A stretch of 64,000 bases of DNA from Ailurus styani (GCA_002007465.1 LNAC01000137.1:1258350-1322349), one strand, 5' to 3'. Positions 50,000 to 63,184 are shown, counted from the first letter of the stretch. Made by a program: numbers and translations. The notes: generated from the sequence alone by a model not told the origin.

Positions 50000-52849
50000 T
50001 CAGCTCCGCGCAGACCTGCGCTGGGGCGCGGCGGGAGCTTCCCCTCCCCGCCCCGAGTCCGGCCCGCTGTACGCCCAGCGGTGGCCTTCCTGAGCCCAGC
50101 CCATGGCTACCCACGCCCAACCCAGCCCCAGTCCGCCCAGCCCTCCTTCACAGAGCAGAGTCAACCCCCGGAAAGCAGTCCTCCTGAGGGCTCTCTTCCT
50201 CCCGGCTGGCACAGGGGACCCTTCCTCTAGGCTGGCCAGCTACCTTCCCAGGTGCCCATCCGGTCCCCTCCTCTGATCACAGAGGGAGTCACTTCATCGG
50301 AGGGACTTGGAAGCTGCGCCCGGGTTGAGAGGGGCCTCTGGCAGGAATCATTTTCAGGAGGAGCTGGAGGAACGATGGGTACCCCAGTCTGGCTTTCTAG
50401 CTTGCAAGTCACCAGCTGGACACAGACTAGGGCCCCTAAGACAAGCGAGCCCTTACCCCAGGCTGCGCCAAAGTCCTGGCCAGGCCAACTAGGTTCTTGG
50501 GAGGGATCCCCAAACAGCGCCTGCTCCAGGCTCCCTCACCACTTTGGGCCGAAAGGCTCCAGTCGCATAGAAAACATAGGTGATTTTATTAATCTTTGGC
50601 TTGGTGGTTAACTGTTGACTTTGTGGCCTAGAGGAGGAAAACGGGAAATCCCGATTCTGAAGTCAAGATTCTCCTTCCAGAGGTCGAGAAAAGAACAGAA
50701 ATTGGGGCTAGGTGGGCAGGATACTGATCTGGTGGTCTGATGGTTTTCCCCTCACACCTCTGTGGACTGGCAGAGCTGGGCCTGGCTATTCCTTCCATGG
50801 GTACTTCGACGCGCGTCGTCATTCTGGCGTTCCCCTCCCCCCACCAAACAGGGGAGGGGGGCTTCTCAATGTCCAATCCCTTCCTTCTCAGCCTGCATCC
50901 GGGTCCCGAACTTGGAAGTGACCGAGGTCCAGCCTGGAAGGGTAGGGGGCGCTTGACACGGCGGCAGGAAGGGATGCGGTGTGGTGTGGAATAGCTTTCA
51001 GGCTGCTCCTGGGAAGCCTTGCCCGGGTAGACCTGGGGGCATCTGTGGGGGGGGGTTAGGAGGGGGAGACCTAGGCCGGGGGAGGGTGCCAGGGCCAGTT
51101 CCTGCGCACTCTGCTCAGGTGGGGGTGGAGAAGGGAGAGCACAGCACAGATGGCGCCGAAAGGTGGAGCGAGAGGTGGAGCGGTTCCTGCTCCCAACCCC
51201 AGCACACCTGGACAGGTGGAGGACTTTGCAACAGGCCGGAAGGCAGCTCCAGGTAGCCTTGCTGCTGGCTCCTCCCGGCCTGGCCAGCTCCCCGCGCGAC
51301 CCGATTTTTTTAATTTTTATTTTTTGCTCACCCCGTCCAGGCCCTGAGGGTAGGATAAAAGTGGGGAGGAGAATGGGAGGCTGCTGGCGGGGAGGTCTAA
51401 GCGTGGCGTTCTTTCTTACTTTAAGAAGTTCCCCTCACTTCTCCCCACCTCACACTCTGGTCTTCCCGTGTCAGGTGCAAGGGCGTCCATCCCCCCCACC
51501 CGCCACTCTGATCTGGGCCAGGACCCTACCGCTGTCCCGTGTCCCCAAGCCAGGCTCCGCTGGGGACTGGAGCTCAGAGAGCCGTTTGCTCGGGTTTCTT
51601 CGCCGCCACCGGCCATCTCCTGTGACCTAGTTTCTTGGTCATCTTCTAGTTCGCCTCCAGGACGTGGTGCAGCCCCCGGCCTCGGATGTCCTGAGGTCTC
51701 CCCGGCTCCCTGGCCTGCCTCGGAGTCTGGACGGAGGGTAGGCCCCAAGCTTGAGTAGGCCTCCCTACTCTCCGGTTTCTGCCCGCGACTCGCTCCCCAC
51801 CCGCCCCCTCTGTCCGGACCGGAGGCCGCCGGGAAGGCTGCTCCTGGCTTGTTTGGAGTCCAGGCCATTAAGTGTGCGCGGATCCCTGCAACCCAGCAGG
51901 GTGCTCGAGAGCGACGCTGGAAACGCCACGGCCCCCGCCTGCTTATCTGCCTGTCAATAAAGGGCGCGCTCGGGCCGCGCGGGAGCGCGGGGCGGTGGAG
52001 GCGAGACCGAACTAGGCCCTTCTTCCGAGCTCCCGGCCAACGCCGAAGCCGCTCTCCATTTGCCCCCGGGCACAGCAGGCGGGGCGGGAGGAGGCAAGGG
52101 AAGCCCGTGCTGGGGTCGCCACCAGGGAAGGTGCAAGTTGAGCCGCTACCGAAGCTCGGTACCCTGTGTCGCTTGTTACCCGGGAGAACTCTGGAGATCC
52201 TTCCAGAACCCAACGGCGGGGGCCTCCCCTTCCAGTCTGCCACCGGTCTTGTGGACGGCTCGGCCCGGCCCGGCCCCTCGTGGTGCTCAGCCTGCGAGGC
52301 CCGGCCTTGCCCCGCCTGGGCAGAGGCAGACTGTCTAGGCCGCGGCGGGCAGAAGGGCACCGCGGGAGGCCCGGGAGGCGTCATCGACGACCCGCAGCCC
52401 GAGAGGCAGCGTGCGACCGAAGGCAGGCTGTGGGTGGGGCGCAAAGGGCCAGAAACGGGAAAGAAAGCCCCTTTCTTCCTGGCGTCCCCTCAGTTCAGGC
52501 TAGCCCAGACGGAAATTCTCCGACACCCAGGGCAGCCCCAAGCTTCGACTCTCCACAGTGAGCGAGCTCCGCAGCCGCCCGGTGCGCGGGGGCTCCCAGG
52601 TCAGCCCTGGCCTACCACTGCCCGGAAGCCCGGAGCTGCCCCTCCAGCCCAAAGAAGCCAAGTGGGGAGTGAGGATGGGGGTGGGGGGCAGGAGGTGGGG
52701 TGTAGGGGGGAAGGAAGGGAAGGGAAGGAAAGATAAGATTAGAGAACAAGGCTTGGTTGGAAGAAGAGAGGGAGAGGGGACCATAGAGAAATCAGTTTTA
52801 GCTTGAATTGTAGCTGAGATCCGTCGTTCTTTTCCAAGGTATGCTNTCA

Positions 52850-52900
<51 letters not shown>

Positions 52901-53900
52901 TAACTGCTTTATGCAAATAAAGCAGCTTCCAGATTGGAGGGGCCCCTACGTTGGATCTGTGCTACAGGGTGGGTAGGAATTGATTTAGTATTTTTCCTTT
53001 CAGTGAGAATGGGCATTGAGTCATGCAACAATGGAAAAGTAGAAGTGGATTTTTTTCCCCTTCAGTATTTTAATTTCATTTTTCTAAGGTAGAGGGTAAT
53101 ACATTCTGTTAACTTCTACATTTAAAAGTATTATTTTAAAACAATATAATACAATGTTAAATTATTCCTGGGTGGGAGCCAGTTTATCAAGGGGTTTAAT
53201 AAAACTCTTCCATGTAGAGATTAATAGAGGAAGAGGCAAAAGTCCCTGACTAATGGAGGAAAAAAATACATGTGTATATTGTCTGTCATTTCAAATAGCT
53301 ATACAAGCCAGAAATCTATATCTTATCTCAGGAATTAAATTTATTGGGCAGTGCCTGTGGTTCTTGGTCTTTCTTCCCTCTTCTCTACTTCCTCCCCAGT
53401 AAGTGGCAAGCTTTTAAAACAAGATTTTGATATTAAATAAAAACTGGAGAAAGGCTTTGTAAATCGGAGTGTCAAAAAAAAATGTGTAGCAAAGCTAATA
53501 ATTGCTATCTCTTCACCCAGGTCTAAAGAACTGCATAATGGCATGATTTATGCAAGAGTGTGGCTTCTCTGCTATTCAATTATTTTCCTCCTCTCAATCA
53601 AAGAAATACTTGGTTTCTTCTCTTTTCTGTCCACTCTGCCCCACCACAAAGTTTTCTTGGAAATTTGGGGAAATCTCCAAATCCTTCCAGTTTGCTTTCC
53701 CACTAAGGAAATCTCTAGTACAATCAATTCCAGAAAACTCTGCTTTCCCTCTCCTTCTAAACGTTTTCACGTTAAGTTAGTCTGTGGCACCATGTTTGAT
53801 TTCTTTCTCTCCCTTGTCCCGGTGGAGACTGAGACATTAGCTGAATTCCCTGGGGGTGATTGGATGCAATTCGCTGAAAGTAGACAGGCACGTCCTGGAT
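50000..53900. other. PAX6 upstream DNA, GC-rich then AT-rich
   Basis: 50000-52650 is GC-rich with CpG island character from about 51480 to 52640. Open frames up to 342 codons there show no family resemblance. A (TC)n microsatellite and one ambiguous base (52846) follow, and 52900-53900 is AT-rich without recognisable features. Confidence 0.6.
52852..52898. repeat. (TC)n microsatellite upstream of PAX6
   Basis: About 23 TC units after an ambiguous base at 52846. Confidence 0.95.
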
Positions 53901-53929
53901 GTTAGAAATTCACTTTTTCTCAACGTGAC

Positions 53930-54590
53930 AAGGCCGCCTTCGATCTACAATTGTATTTGAATGGGCAATGAGCGGAAAGATCTCTCATCATTAAGTCTGC
54001 TTCTACTTTAGCAAAATAACGAGAGCCTTCATTTGCACACAAATGCTCATAAAACTCAGATTCCCAGCAACTCTTTAATAAAAAGGGATGGCTGAATAAT
54101 TTAAACTGGAGGTGAGAAGGCAGAAGCAGAGAGAGAGAGAGATGGGGGGTTTCAAAGGCATCCCCTCCCTTCCCCCAAAAGGTCCATGTGATGGAGTTGA
54201 CTTTTTTTTTTTACTTTAAATCTTAAATAAGATGTGAGTTGTAACAAGAGGATTGGCACTTACTCCGTGACCCTTATAATTGGATTAAATATAGACTGAG
54301 ACGTACAAAAACACACCAAGATTGACACCTGCCAACTGGACTTCCTTATGATTGATTGTGATGCGTCGTGCTGGCAACAATAATGAAATAAATTGTATGG
54401 ATAAAACAGCACATTTGTCATTTCCGTGCCATGAGTGAGGAAGTCAACGAGTTAGGCAAGCTGTTAGCTGACAGGCGCGAGCGGGAGGCAAGCTAAAGAG
54501 ATAAATAAGGATTCCAGGCATTGACAGGACAAATTATAACTTGTCACAACCTTTTTAAATTCAGAAGTTTTCAATTAACATATATATTGC
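53930..54590 (-). promoter_or_regulatory. Candidate ectodermal (lens/pancreas) enhancer of PAX6
   Basis: It lies about 4.0-4.7 kb upstream of P0. It has a PBX-like tgattgattg (54349-54358), two MEIS/PREP-type tgacag sites (54469-54474 and 54522-54527), an inverted ttgtcac (54541-54547), and TAAT words. The mammalian ectodermal and pancreatic enhancer lies about 3.5-4 kb upstream of P0 and depends on MEIS/PREP-PBX sites (established knowledge). Position and site content agree, but alignment was not possible. Confidence 0.6.
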
Positions 54591-54619
54591 TGTTACATAT
54601 AAGATAAGGGGGCACACAC

Positions 54620-55960
54620 GTAAACATGCGCGGTGCGTAGGGACCCCCAAGGGCCAAGGGTTTGGGCGCCCAGGCCTCTCGGACTGCGTTCTCGGGTAAG
54701 AGCCGGAGCGCCCCCGCGGGCCACGGGTGCTCGGCCAGTCGGCGGGCGCCGCAGGACTAGGTAAGACGGGTGAGGGCGTGTAAGGCCGAGGGGGCGGTTC
54801 CTTCTTTTCCTCGGACGGGCCAGTTGCACATCCAGCACCCTTTCTTCACGGAAGCAGAACTGGCAGCTCAGGGCAGAGCCCGGGCAAGGCCTGCGCCCAG
54901 GTCTGGCAGGACGAGCCTCGAGCTCTCTGCCGACCCAAGTCGCCGCGCAGGGAGTGAGAGGTACAGGGCAGAGGCGTCCCCTTTTCACACTCCGAAGTCT
55001 CACACTCAGGACAAAGTCCGAGCTCCCGGACTCGGGTTACCAGCAGTGGCCACGTCCCGGGTCCAGGCCTAGGCCGGTGAGCCCTGCTACCGTCCGAGGA
55101 CACTCCCAGGCTCCGGACCAGGCTCCGGACGCCTCCTCTGATTGCCCGGCCCAGGGCGGCCCTGGAGGAACTCACAAACCAGCTCCTTTCGTCCTCGCCA
55201 GGAGGAGGAGCTGCTTTTCCCTCTCCATCCCTCGATTTTTGTGCATGCTTTCAGGGGCTCCTCGTTGGCCTGTGGGTATGGCGGAGCCCACCAGCAGTTT
55301 CCTGAGCGACAAAGCACCGAGGCTTCAAGTTCGGGGTGGTCGTGGTATTTCCGAGGGAGTCTAGGCTCTGTGGGTGGAGGCCTATGTGGGTCAGGTTTGA
55401 CCAGAGTTCGACAAGTGTGTGTGGGGGTGTGTAAACTCCTTAACCGTCTCCACCCCAAAGGAGGCTGACCTCCCCGTTTCAAAGCTTACCCCCACCCGCA
55501 AGCGAGCATCCGCATTTTGCGGTGTCTCTCCGTATTCCGGGTCCCTCTCTGCGGGTATGTCCAGGCCTCCCACCAAACTCCAGTAGGAACTTGGGAAAGT
55601 TGGCGGCGGGAAGTGAGGGTCCCCAGGGTCCTGGGGCTTCTGGTCTCCAAGTGAGGCCTGGGAAGGCGAGTGGGGTACAGAACAGGGCCTCGTCCTCGTC
55701 CAGCCCGAGGACTTGAGGCCGATAGAAGCGGGGCAGGTCCAGTTTTGGGCGGGCCTGGGAAGGCAGACGCTTCTTCCCGAAGCCGTGGTCCGCCTTCGCT
55801 GCCTGTGCTCGGCTCCAGCTCGCGTCTCCGGGCGCGGTGCACCGAGTCCGCGCCCTAGCCCTGATCCTTGTGGGGAAGAGCCCAGCCTTGATGTCGAGGC
55901 CACAACCTGTCACCACAAAGCCTCTGAGAAAAAGCGCGTCAACCCCAAGCTCCAGCGTCC
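54620..55960. promoter_or_regulatory. CpG island upstream of PAX6
   Basis: GC- and CpG-rich DNA immediately beyond the candidate enhancer. Overlapping ORFs on both strands look like chance. Confidence 0.5.
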
Positions 55961-56084
55961 CAGCCTTCCGGATCCGGCCACCGAATTAAACACCGCGAAG
56001 CTCTCAATCTTTCCTAAGACGGAGCTGGAGACGAAGGGGAGGGAGGAGAAGGGAGGCAAAAAACAAGTTACGTGGAATTAGTTG

Positions 56085-56290
56085 GATGCAGCCGCATTCC
56101 CCAGTGACCGCAGCCATTAACATTATAATCTCAAACGCCATTTTTTATGTAACACTATTGTTAGTAAATCAACTCCTCGGGTCCTCTGAGACGCTGACCC
56201 CTGGCAATTCAGTGAAAGTGTAATTATCTCCCCGAATCTTGGACAGATTTAAGAGATTACATTTCAACTAAATCTATATCAATGCTAATT
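56085..56290. promoter_or_regulatory. Candidate upstream conserved noncoding element A
   Basis: cagccattaacattataatc, cgccattttttatgtaacac, tgtaattatctcccc and tcaatgctaattcc sit within 205 nt of otherwise unique DNA between GC-rich blocks. Homeodomain-site rich. Inference. Confidence 0.45.
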
Positions 56291-56449
56291 CCCCCCACCC
56301 CTCCCCACCCCAGCCTGCAGGTGCTAGGCACGGGAAATGGCGTCAGGCCCCAGCAGAACGCTTCACAAAGAGGAGAGGGCTTGCTGCGTACAGGGCCAAA
56401 AGAAATGAAGCCCCACATAAAATTACACCTATTTTTTTTTTTTGCTACA

Positions 56450-56830
56450 AAACCTGGTTCTTATATAGCAAAGTTAAACAAAGCAGCTATGCTAAATTAG
56501 CGTTACATAAAGGCGAGTTTAATGCTCGGTTACAGTCAACTGGTGTATCTCTGATGGCTAATTGTCTATCAAAATTAAAGAGAAAAGAACAAATGATTCG
56601 TTATAAGAAGGTGTTAAAAGCTTCAACAAAAGGACATTTCACAAATATAATATCGGCAGCTCGGGGATTGCCCGCAGGGTTGTTCAGGCCTCGGCCCTGC
56701 ACAGCTATGAAAAGTGGGGTGCGGGGTGCTATTTGCCTGGCAAGAGCTCATTTCCTCCCAAATGAGTATAATAAAAACCCGAGAGGCGATATTAGTGTAA
56801 AGATCGGGATTAGTCCTAATAGGCGCGATG
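56450..56830. promoter_or_regulatory. Candidate upstream conserved noncoding element B
   Basis: Unique sequence with tagcaaagttaaacaaagc (Sox-like acaaagc), gctaaattagcg, gatggctaattgtctatc and gattagtcctaatagg. The last is a palindrome around ctaatcccgattagtcctaat-type sites. An unbroken 253-codon plus-strand frame crosses it but resembles no family. Confidence 0.42.
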
Positions 56831-57479
56831 GACGTGTGCTTCAAAGGCGACCCCTACTCTCTCCGCCTGGACGGGGGGCGGAGGGCGCTTTGCCATCCTG
56901 CGACGACACCACATCCAACTCGCCACTGCCTCCCGTTCAGGGACAACAGGGAGCCAGCACGGGTCTGGGGGTAGTTTGGACAAAGGAGAGCAGGCTCCTC
57001 CGGTCCCAGCTCTTCCCTGCCTTCGCCGGGCTGGGAGAAGGCGGACCGGGGCCCTCTCCGATATCTCGGAGGCTCCGGCACCGAACAGCACGTGCCTTTC
57101 TGACGCATGGCTCTGGCCTCCGGGGACGCAGGCTGCTGCAGCCAGCCCACCCTCCGAGGCTGGGGGGGCCGCAGAATATAATACGACTGCCCCCTTCCCC
57201 AAGGCGACGCCACATCTACATCTCCAGGCGTATTTGTTGTGCAAAGTTAATTAAACCTGAAAGCAACCAAAATACGCGCGCCAGGCGCACGGAGGCCAAT
57301 TCCGGACTCGGGTAGCAGGCACACAGCGCCAGACAAGCGGCGAGGGCTGCCCGGGCTCGCTCACTTCGTCGGAGTCTCCGTAAGAGACTCTGAGGCTGGG
57401 GAATAAAAGCCGAAACCAAATCAGGCAGCAAGAGCAACAAACCGTCTGGAAAATGGACCCACGGAGCCGCAAGAATGTA

Positions 57480-57720
57480 CTTTTTTTTTTTTTATCTTTG
57501 ACAACTTGTGTCCTAAAGAAAGTGTATTGAAGATAATTGAAATGATTACAATTCATTGCTGCCTGACTTTGAATATGAACAGTCCCATAATGACATCCCC
57601 GCCATACAACAACAGTTTAATTTCCATTATCCGACTTCGGGATCCTCGCGCCAGCCGCCGGGGCAACGCGGCACTAATGCAGAAATCTTGGCTCCTGACT
57701 ACATTATTCATTTCGGGGAC
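57480..57720. promoter_or_regulatory. Candidate upstream conserved noncoding element C
   Basis: atctttgacaacttgtgtcc, attgaaatgattacaattc, agtttaatttccattatccg and cgcactaatgcag lie in one AT-balanced island between CpG-rich segments. Confidence 0.42.
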
Positions 57721-58439
57721 GTGAGGGTGGGATAGGGGTGGAGAATGGGTTTGTTCCCTCCTCCTCCGAAACTTGTTCTGAAAATTCCAGGGAGCAGCGG
57801 ACATGGAGGAGCCGACAGCAGAGACAGTCGCTGTCACAGGGCCACTTTGCCCGACGGGGCTGCCGGCGCTGGCGCTGCGCTGTTATCTTGTTGTCCCCAG
57901 GGGTTCTCGGACCCGCAGGGGACCCGTCCCCGAGCTCCCACCCTAGGCGGTCCGGGTCTAGGGAGGGCCTAGGCTGGGGCACTCTCGCCAGGTTGCCCTC
58001 TCGGGGACAGCCGCCCTTCTCTCTTCCTTGCCCCTTCCTTGGAGCCCTCGCGTCCTCCGGCTTCTAAGCTTCCAGGCCAGCGCGCGAGGGAGGGTGGGGC
58101 CGGCTCCGGGAGCTCTCTCGCGGATTTAGAAGTGGCTTCGGCCTTGAACTTGCCCTAGCCTCCCCTGCTGCCACCCTACACCCCGAAACCCCAGGCAAAG
58201 AGCGAAGAAAGCCAGGGTATTTCGGCATCGTTGGGACGCGGGCGCTCACCTTGGGGCGCGGCCTCTGGGCTCGGAGCCGGGGGTAGAGGGGGGTGGGGGT
58301 GGGGCGGGGGTGAGGGGAGCGAGGATGGGCACCCGGCCTAGACTTACGTAGTGCGCAAGCGCCACTCGGGCCTGCCGCCCCCTACCCTGGCGCGGGGTCC
58401 CGGGGACAGACCCTGCGCCCCTCTCCAGGAAACTACCGC

Positions 58440-58830
58440 CTCTTATAAAAAAAAAAAAAAGACCATCTGGTAATTGTCTTTCTTTAGATCTTCCCTTAAT
58501 TATGCTTTTAATTAAAGATGGTTCAAGGCACCGGACCACATGAAGGGCAGTAATTACAAATTACATTACAAACCCGACAGATGTAGCGGGATCTGCTGGG
58601 AAAAAGGTACCGGAATAAAAATTTGACTAAACTTTGGGATAAATTAATCGGCGGCTTGGAGAACAGAAGCACAGTTCTGATTATGTAGGCTCCAGCCAGG
58701 ATTTAAGTTTTGTGTCATGATTGTTTTCATATTTCTTTGACGTCTATTGATTTGGAGGCAGCTGCAAGCCTTTGTCACAGGAGAGAAGAGCAGTCACAAT
58801 ATATTAGCTTGATGGCATAACTCGAACCGG
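58440..58830. promoter_or_regulatory. Candidate upstream conserved noncoding element D
   Basis: After an A-run (58449-58461) come taattatgcttttaattaaag, cagtaattacaaattac, gggataaattaatcgg, gtcatgattgttttc and tattgatttgg. It is dense in homeodomain cores, unique, and about 8.6 kb upstream of P0. Confidence 0.5.
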
Positions 58831-59640
58831 AGAGGCGAGGGGAGCCGGAGTGACGGGGGCGCACGTGACCCCGCCCGGGGCCTCCCAGCCCGACCCTTAC
58901 ATTAACGTGTTCTAACAGGAATAATGGAGTATTACTACTAATGGTCAGAAGGTGCTTTTCTGGCTCGAGTGCGGGCGGCAGGAGTTGCGCGGCCGTGGCC
59001 CGGCCAGCGGAGGGGTCTCCGCGCCCGGCGCCGCCTCCTCCTCGCGGGCTGCAGCCGGGCCCCCGCGGCGTCNNNNNNNNNNNNNNNNNNNNNNNNNNNN
59101 NNNNNNNNNNNNNNNNNNNNNNNNNNNNNNNNNNNNNNNNNNNNNNNNNNNNNNNNNNNNNNNNNNNNNNNNNNNNNNNNNNNNNNNNNNNNNNNNNNNN
59201 NNNNNNNNNNNNNNNNNNNNNNNNNNNNNNNNNNNNNNNNNNNNNNNNNNNNNNNNNNNNNNNNNNNNNNNNNNNNNNNNNNNNNNNNNNNNNNNNNNNN
59301 NNNNNNNNNNNNNNNNNNNNNNNNNNNNNNNNNNNNNNNNNNNNNNNNNNNNNNNNNNNNNNNNNNNNNNNNNNNNNNNNCCTGCAAGGCAGTGTCGGGG
59401 CGGCAGGACCCGGGCCGGGGAGGCGACCGCGGGCCGGGGGCCCGGCGTGACCTGGCGATCGCGGCCGCCCGCTCGCCCGCCGCGAGCTCGGAGCGTACGG
59501 AAGCGTGACGCAGACGGTGAAAACGCAAGGGAGGGAGCCGGGTCATTTCCCTCGCTAATCAGGGTCCCCGCCTGCTCCTTCCTCCACCCCCACCCCGTCC
59601 CCGCCGCCGCCCGGCTTCGAACACGTTTCCACGCCGGACC
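58830..59640. promoter_or_regulatory. CpG island with assembly gap, about 9 kb upstream of P0
   Basis: Very CpG-rich on both sides of the gap (gcccgccgcgagctcgg type). In mammals an upstream noncoding RNA (PAUPAR) starts about 8.5 kb upstream of PAX6 and runs away from it (established knowledge). This island could be its promoter. No transcript evidence is visible. Confidence 0.4.
59073..59380. other. Assembly gap (308 N)
   Basis: A gap in the extremely GC-rich island. Confidence 0.99.
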
Positions 59641-62600
59641 CTGACTCAGTTTGAGCCTCTGGCTGCACTTTACGGAAAATATGTACGTGCCCGTCCCTCA
59701 CCCACGTATTCACACAGCGCGGGGGCAGCGCCCCGGGCACCACGCTTGACGAGTAAACACGCCCACTTATGGCTTTCTTTCGCCCGCATGCTCCCAGAAA
59801 CTGATACAACCCGAATGTGGACCTGAAATTCTGCTCTTGTACCTGCCATAGAGGAACGTTCGCCGGGAAGGTGTGGCATCCACGCCCGATCTAAACGAAG
59901 AGGACAGGACTGTCGTTGGAGCAGACCCAGCGGCCTGACACCTTTTCTCGCTCCCAGGGAAGGAAAGTTTTCCTTTTGATTCGTCCTCTCACTGTGTTTC
60001 TCTTTTCCTTGGCGGTACAGTTTCTGAGAGGAATGTAAATATTTTGACTAGACCTCTGCAGGGGCCTTTTAAACCCCAGGCACGCTCATCTGTGGAATAC
60101 CGTAGTTCATAGTTTAAAAACTTGAATGTTAGAGTTTGTCTTGCTGAGGAAACCCATAGAACTAGTAGCGACCTCTCAACTCCCTCTCCGTATAATAAAG
60201 TCTTCCTTAGCGATTGTCCAAGTTTTAAGGACTTTTTTCGGTTGCTGCTGCTTTCCAATTGTTTGCAGGGAAGGAAAATCAATCTAACAGGCGTTTGCTG
60301 GGGTTGTGGCAAAATCGAATTTCACCATGCTCCACTCTTCTGTCTTTCCTCCTGTGGGGCGTGTACATGAGGTATGCAAAAGTGGAAATCTTTTTTTGAG
60401 AAAATAAAACCCTGTTTAGCTCTTCTGTGCATCTGAAGTGGGGATTTCTTTCTTTTCCTGTTTTAGTATTTAATAGAAAGCAGATATGTTGAAACAGAAT
60501 GCACTGTTCAGAAAAATCAAAATAAGGAGGGAAATAATGCTAAGTTTCCCTAGTTTTTGCACATAATACAAATAATATAATGTGGGGTTTTTTTCCCTCC
60601 AAAATAAAGCAAAAACTGCCAGGAGGCATAACACCTACTTAATGTGTGTTTTCCAATATCCAGATATTCCCCAATATTGATGCACCTGTGATTTCATAGT
60701 CCAAAATATTTCTAAACATAGTTATGGTATAAAAATATTGATTTCAAATCCGGTTTTGTTGTTATTAGGTGGTAATATCTTGTTCTTGATTTTTAAATAC
60801 CTTCCCTGTTAATGTCAGTTGTGGCCATCTTAGGGCCTGGATGTTCCAGCAAAACCATTTTAGTATGTGCTTATTTCTTTATCCCATTCTCCTATAGTGT
60901 AATGAATATTTTACATAAAATATTTTGGGCATCCCTGAGTCCTTTTTTAAATCAAATACTTCACGTTTGTGACAAATATGGCTGAAAATTTTATTTTGTT
61001 TATGGCAAATTCATTTTAATGAAATAAAGCATAATACTGAACATTTAAAACAGTCCCATACAATGGCCACAAAAAAAGTTTCAAAGTAGAATAAAGAAAA
61101 TGTTGTTAGAACTGCCCATAATATTGCTTGTGATCCTAGTGTGTGTGTGGGGGGGGATATGAGTTTTTCAGCTAATATTATTCTGTTATTTTATTCTATG
61201 TTTCTGTTAGAATACTCACCTATGCTGTCTTCCCACAGCTTATGTGTGCCCCATGAATTTCAATAAATATAAATTCCTGCCTAAAAGAGTAAAGAATGGC
61301 TACTTTATGTCTCATTGTTCTCTTTTTACAATGTACTTCAAAATCTTTTTTTTTAACGAATCCTATTACAGCTATTTCCTTTCACTTCTATATGAAAGTG
61401 AATGGCAAATGCCATTCAATTTAAAGGAACTCAAGCACAGAGAATATAGAGATTTTGTTCAAAGTCGCCCTCAAACCTATTTTTGGACTTGGAAACAGCT
61501 GGGTTGAAGGCAGCATCCCTATACATTTCTGACTCTGTATGAGGAGACTTGAAGCAGGTGACTTTGGGGTTCATTTTGGAAACAGAAGACATACATTGAA
61601 GTTTGTGTTCCTTAGAGACTGACAAGCTTTGGTGGATCTCAGCAGCAACAGAATAACCCATGCTCTCATCCGCCTTTGAGTTGCAGGCAAGGAAGAATTT
61701 CCTCTCATTTTCTTGCCTACATTACTTTTTCTGTGTTTGACAGCTGAACCAGAGAGCAGCCTGCAACATCTTGCCTTTGGGGACTTCCTGTGGCTTTGCT
61801 GCATTCCCTAGAGAAGTTCAGAATCCCAGAAGCGATGGAGGGATTACAGAGAGCCACAAACATCATTCTTCCTTTAATCCATCTGGGGCTGATGTACTAT
61901 TGATAACAACCTTTCTGTTACTTGACAGTTTCAGACCATTCAAATGAGGATAAATAATAGGAATTTGGTAGTGGAGGTGGGGGTAAAGTAGGGGCAATTG
62001 GTATACTCTTTCAGAGTGAAAAGATTGGTCTCTATTCCAAAATCATGGAACCAAGTACAAAATTTACAAATTCCCACTCATTTCTTTCAGAGTGATTTCT
62101 TCTCTCTTGTAGAGCATTTGGATTGGGGCATTGGCACATTTATTTGCCAAGAAATCTTACATTGTTCCTAGGACAAGGCAATGCTCGGTTGCTTGAATTT
62201 TGTAGCTTCAGTTTGCCTGACTTCCTCTGCTTGAAGCTACTATGTTAGGTAATAAGGAAGCCCATTTGCATTAGATAATAAGAATCAGGGACAAGACAGA
62301 CACGATGCTGATTAAACAAGGACTCATATCCCACATTGAGAGCTCCCTGATAACCAGAGCCACAATCACATCAGTAGGTCAAGCAAAAATCTGAAGATAA
62401 AATCAATGTCAGTTTTCTGTCTTGGTGACAGGCAGAGACCCACCAGAATCATATCCAGTAAACCCTGAAATCAAGTACTTCACTGTCATTGATGAATTCA
62501 GTTATGCTGTGGGTCAGATCATGCCCCCACCTCCATGACATTGTTTATAGCGTCCCTCAGAGTGACAAAGACTTGCAAAAACAATATCCTAACAATTACA

Positions 62601-63180
62601 ACTGTCTGACAACGGGATGGGCTGCTTTGTACTGTAAGTGTGAGTGGAGACATTGGAAATGTTCAAGTAGAATTTGGTTAAATCTGCATGAAGGAGTGGC
62701 TGAGAAAATTGACCTATATTCCGAACTCCTATTCTGGACTGGCTTTATCAGGATTTTTCCATCTTTCCAAGAATATGTGTTTGCCTATTGGTTCCTGTAG
62801 TAAATAATTTTAATCTGATTATTTTTAATATAGTCATACACTCATGTGATTCTGAATTTTAAACATTCAAAAAAAAGTTGGAAAATTCTGCTGCCTACCC
62901 TGTCATCAAGCCACTCAGTTCTTAGAGTAACCAATAGTACCAGTTTCTTGTGAATAGGAGACTTTAAAATACAGAATCCCAAGGCCTACTTAGTGCACCT
63001 CTTTGAAGAGATGGGCCTTGCCATCTGTGTTTTAAAAAGCTTTCAGTTAATTCTGTAGGGTTGAGCACTATAGGCTTAATTGGCTTCTAGACTAGCTTCA
63101 AGGACTGAGATTCTATGGAAACCTGTAATGTAATCGTATTCATTCCATACAGTCCCATAAAGTATGCAAAGTATTTTCAA
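59640..63180. other. AT-rich upstream DNA without recognised genes
   Basis: From 59640 the sequence becomes ordinary AT-rich DNA with short chance ORFs (for example 62489-62800, 103 codons). I see no exon, RNA gene or young repeat. Confidence 0.6.
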
Positions 63181-63184
63181 AACG

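Noticed and set aside
51416..52444. 342-codon minus-strand ORF
   Set aside because: It lies in a GC-rich CpG island where stops are rare, other frames are equally open, and the translation is low-complexity Pro/Arg/Gly with no recognised domain.
56554..57315. 253-codon plus-strand ORF
   Set aside because: No recognised protein domain. It crosses an AT-rich regulatory-looking block and a CpG-rich block with no change in ORF quality, and other frames are open too.
62489..62800. 103-codon plus-strand ORF
   Set aside because: No recognisable family, and the length is within chance expectation for a long intergenic region.
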